Position numbers and translations under genes: made by a program. From an uncultured Eubacteriales bacterium (GTDB lineage: Bacteria > Bacillota > Clostridia > Eubacteriales > Anaerofustaceae), in assembly GCA_902796565.1 (NCBI GenBank), contig CADBPP010000109.1, positions 1 through 15,252 of the forward strand: 15,252 nucleotides of DNA, given 5' to 3'. Below the pieces are notes generated by a model that saw nothing but the letters and a program-made list of their open reading frames with translations, had not been told where the DNA came from and ran no database searches. Shown here one piece after another: positions 15,130 through 15,252 of this stretch (position 1 is its first letter; every line of letters starts with the position of its first letter).

Positions 15130-15156
15130 ATGCGGTCCGGAAGGACCGGACCGCAT
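15130..15156 (-). other. Stable 11-bp hairpin after tuf
   Basis: ATGCGGTCCGG / CCGGACCGCAT, a perfect 11-bp inverted repeat with a 5-nt loop (15141-15145), 11 nt after the tuf stop. No T-run follows it directly. GGTCC-GGAA-GGACC inside offers an alternative fold. It probably protects the tuf mRNA 3' end or works with the next hairpin. Between 15002 and 15099 I see no gene or structure. Confidence 0.75.
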
Positions 15157-15167
15157 ATGATCTTTGA

Positions 15168-15252
15168 TTATTCGATAACTGTTGCAACAACGCCGGATCC
15201 GACTGTTCTTCCGCCTTCTCTGATAGCGAAACGAAGCTGCTGCTCCAGTGCG
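15168..15252 (-). CDS. tuf: Elongation factor Tu, C-terminal end only
   Basis: Seen: the last 28 codons, ending QLRFAIREGGRTVGSGVV then ATVIE and TAA at 15170-15168. FAIREGGRTVG is the invariant C-terminal signature of EF-Tu domain III. EF-Tu delivers aminoacyl-tRNA to the ribosome. The rest of the gene lies beyond the right edge. It runs toward two hairpins downstream and is convergent with the third MATE gene. Confidence 0.95.
   Translation of the reverse strand, partial: ALEQQLRFAIREGGRTVGSGVVATVIE

Noticed and set aside
1..15252. Search for mobile elements, tRNAs, CRISPR arrays or a defence island
   Set aside because: No transposase, integrase, terminal inverted repeats, regularly spaced repeats or cloverleaf candidates were seen; the genes are mostly housekeeping or common accessory families.

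Overview
The window looks like chromosomal DNA of an anaerobic member of the Bacillota, most likely Clostridia-like. The reasons are Shine-Dalgarno-led genes, sigma-A type promoters (several with an extended -10 TGN), compact intrinsic terminators, a Gram-positive type LexA box (GAAC-N4-GTTC) in front of a Y-family polymerase/YolD pair, and an EF-Tu C-terminus of clostridial type. Codons are fairly GC-rich, with frequent AGG and ATA. I see no insertion sequence, integrase, tRNA, rRNA or CRISPR array. Composition looks even by eye, and no block stands out as newly acquired.

Layout from left to right. (1) The 5' part of a minus-strand NYN/PIN-like protein runs off the left edge in an 18-bp tandem repeat coding a Ser/Lys/Thr-rich tail. 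(2) Two divergent MATE-family transporters follow; the plus-strand one has a clear promoter and terminator. (3) A plus-strand polyphosphate block holds a two-domain PPK2 (polyphosphate:AMP phosphotransferase), polyphosphate kinase PPK1, and a PuuD-like glutamine-amidotransferase-fold hydrolase. The genes are separated by GC-rich hairpins, and the block ends at a terminator shared with a convergent lipoprotein gene. (4) The lipoprotein gene diverges from an SOS-type operon of a Y-family DNA polymerase and a YolD-like protein that overlap by 4 nt. A LexA-type operator overlaps the -35, and the predicted +1 is the A of the start codon. (5) A minus-strand pair follows: histidyl-tRNA synthetase, then diaminopropionate ammonia-lyase, separated by a terminator. 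(6) A third MATE transporter has a 9-bp inverted repeat plus T-run in its leader. (7) The last codons of EF-Tu enter from the right edge on the minus strand.

How the genes may work together: PPK1 makes polyphosphate from ATP, and PAP uses polyphosphate to turn AMP into ADP, so the adjacent pair forms a phosphate/energy-storage module. The Y-polymerase and YolD form a DNA-damage tolerance module. Three MATE pumps lie within about 14.4 kb but differ in sequence and setting, so they are not a recent tandem array.

No wholly new system can be claimed. The items most worth a second look are the apparently leaderless, LexA-box-controlled polymerase operon, the hairpin in the leader of the third MATE gene, the repeat-tailed NYN protein, and the diaminopropionate ammonia-lyase gene that starts directly after a terminator with no ribosome binding site.
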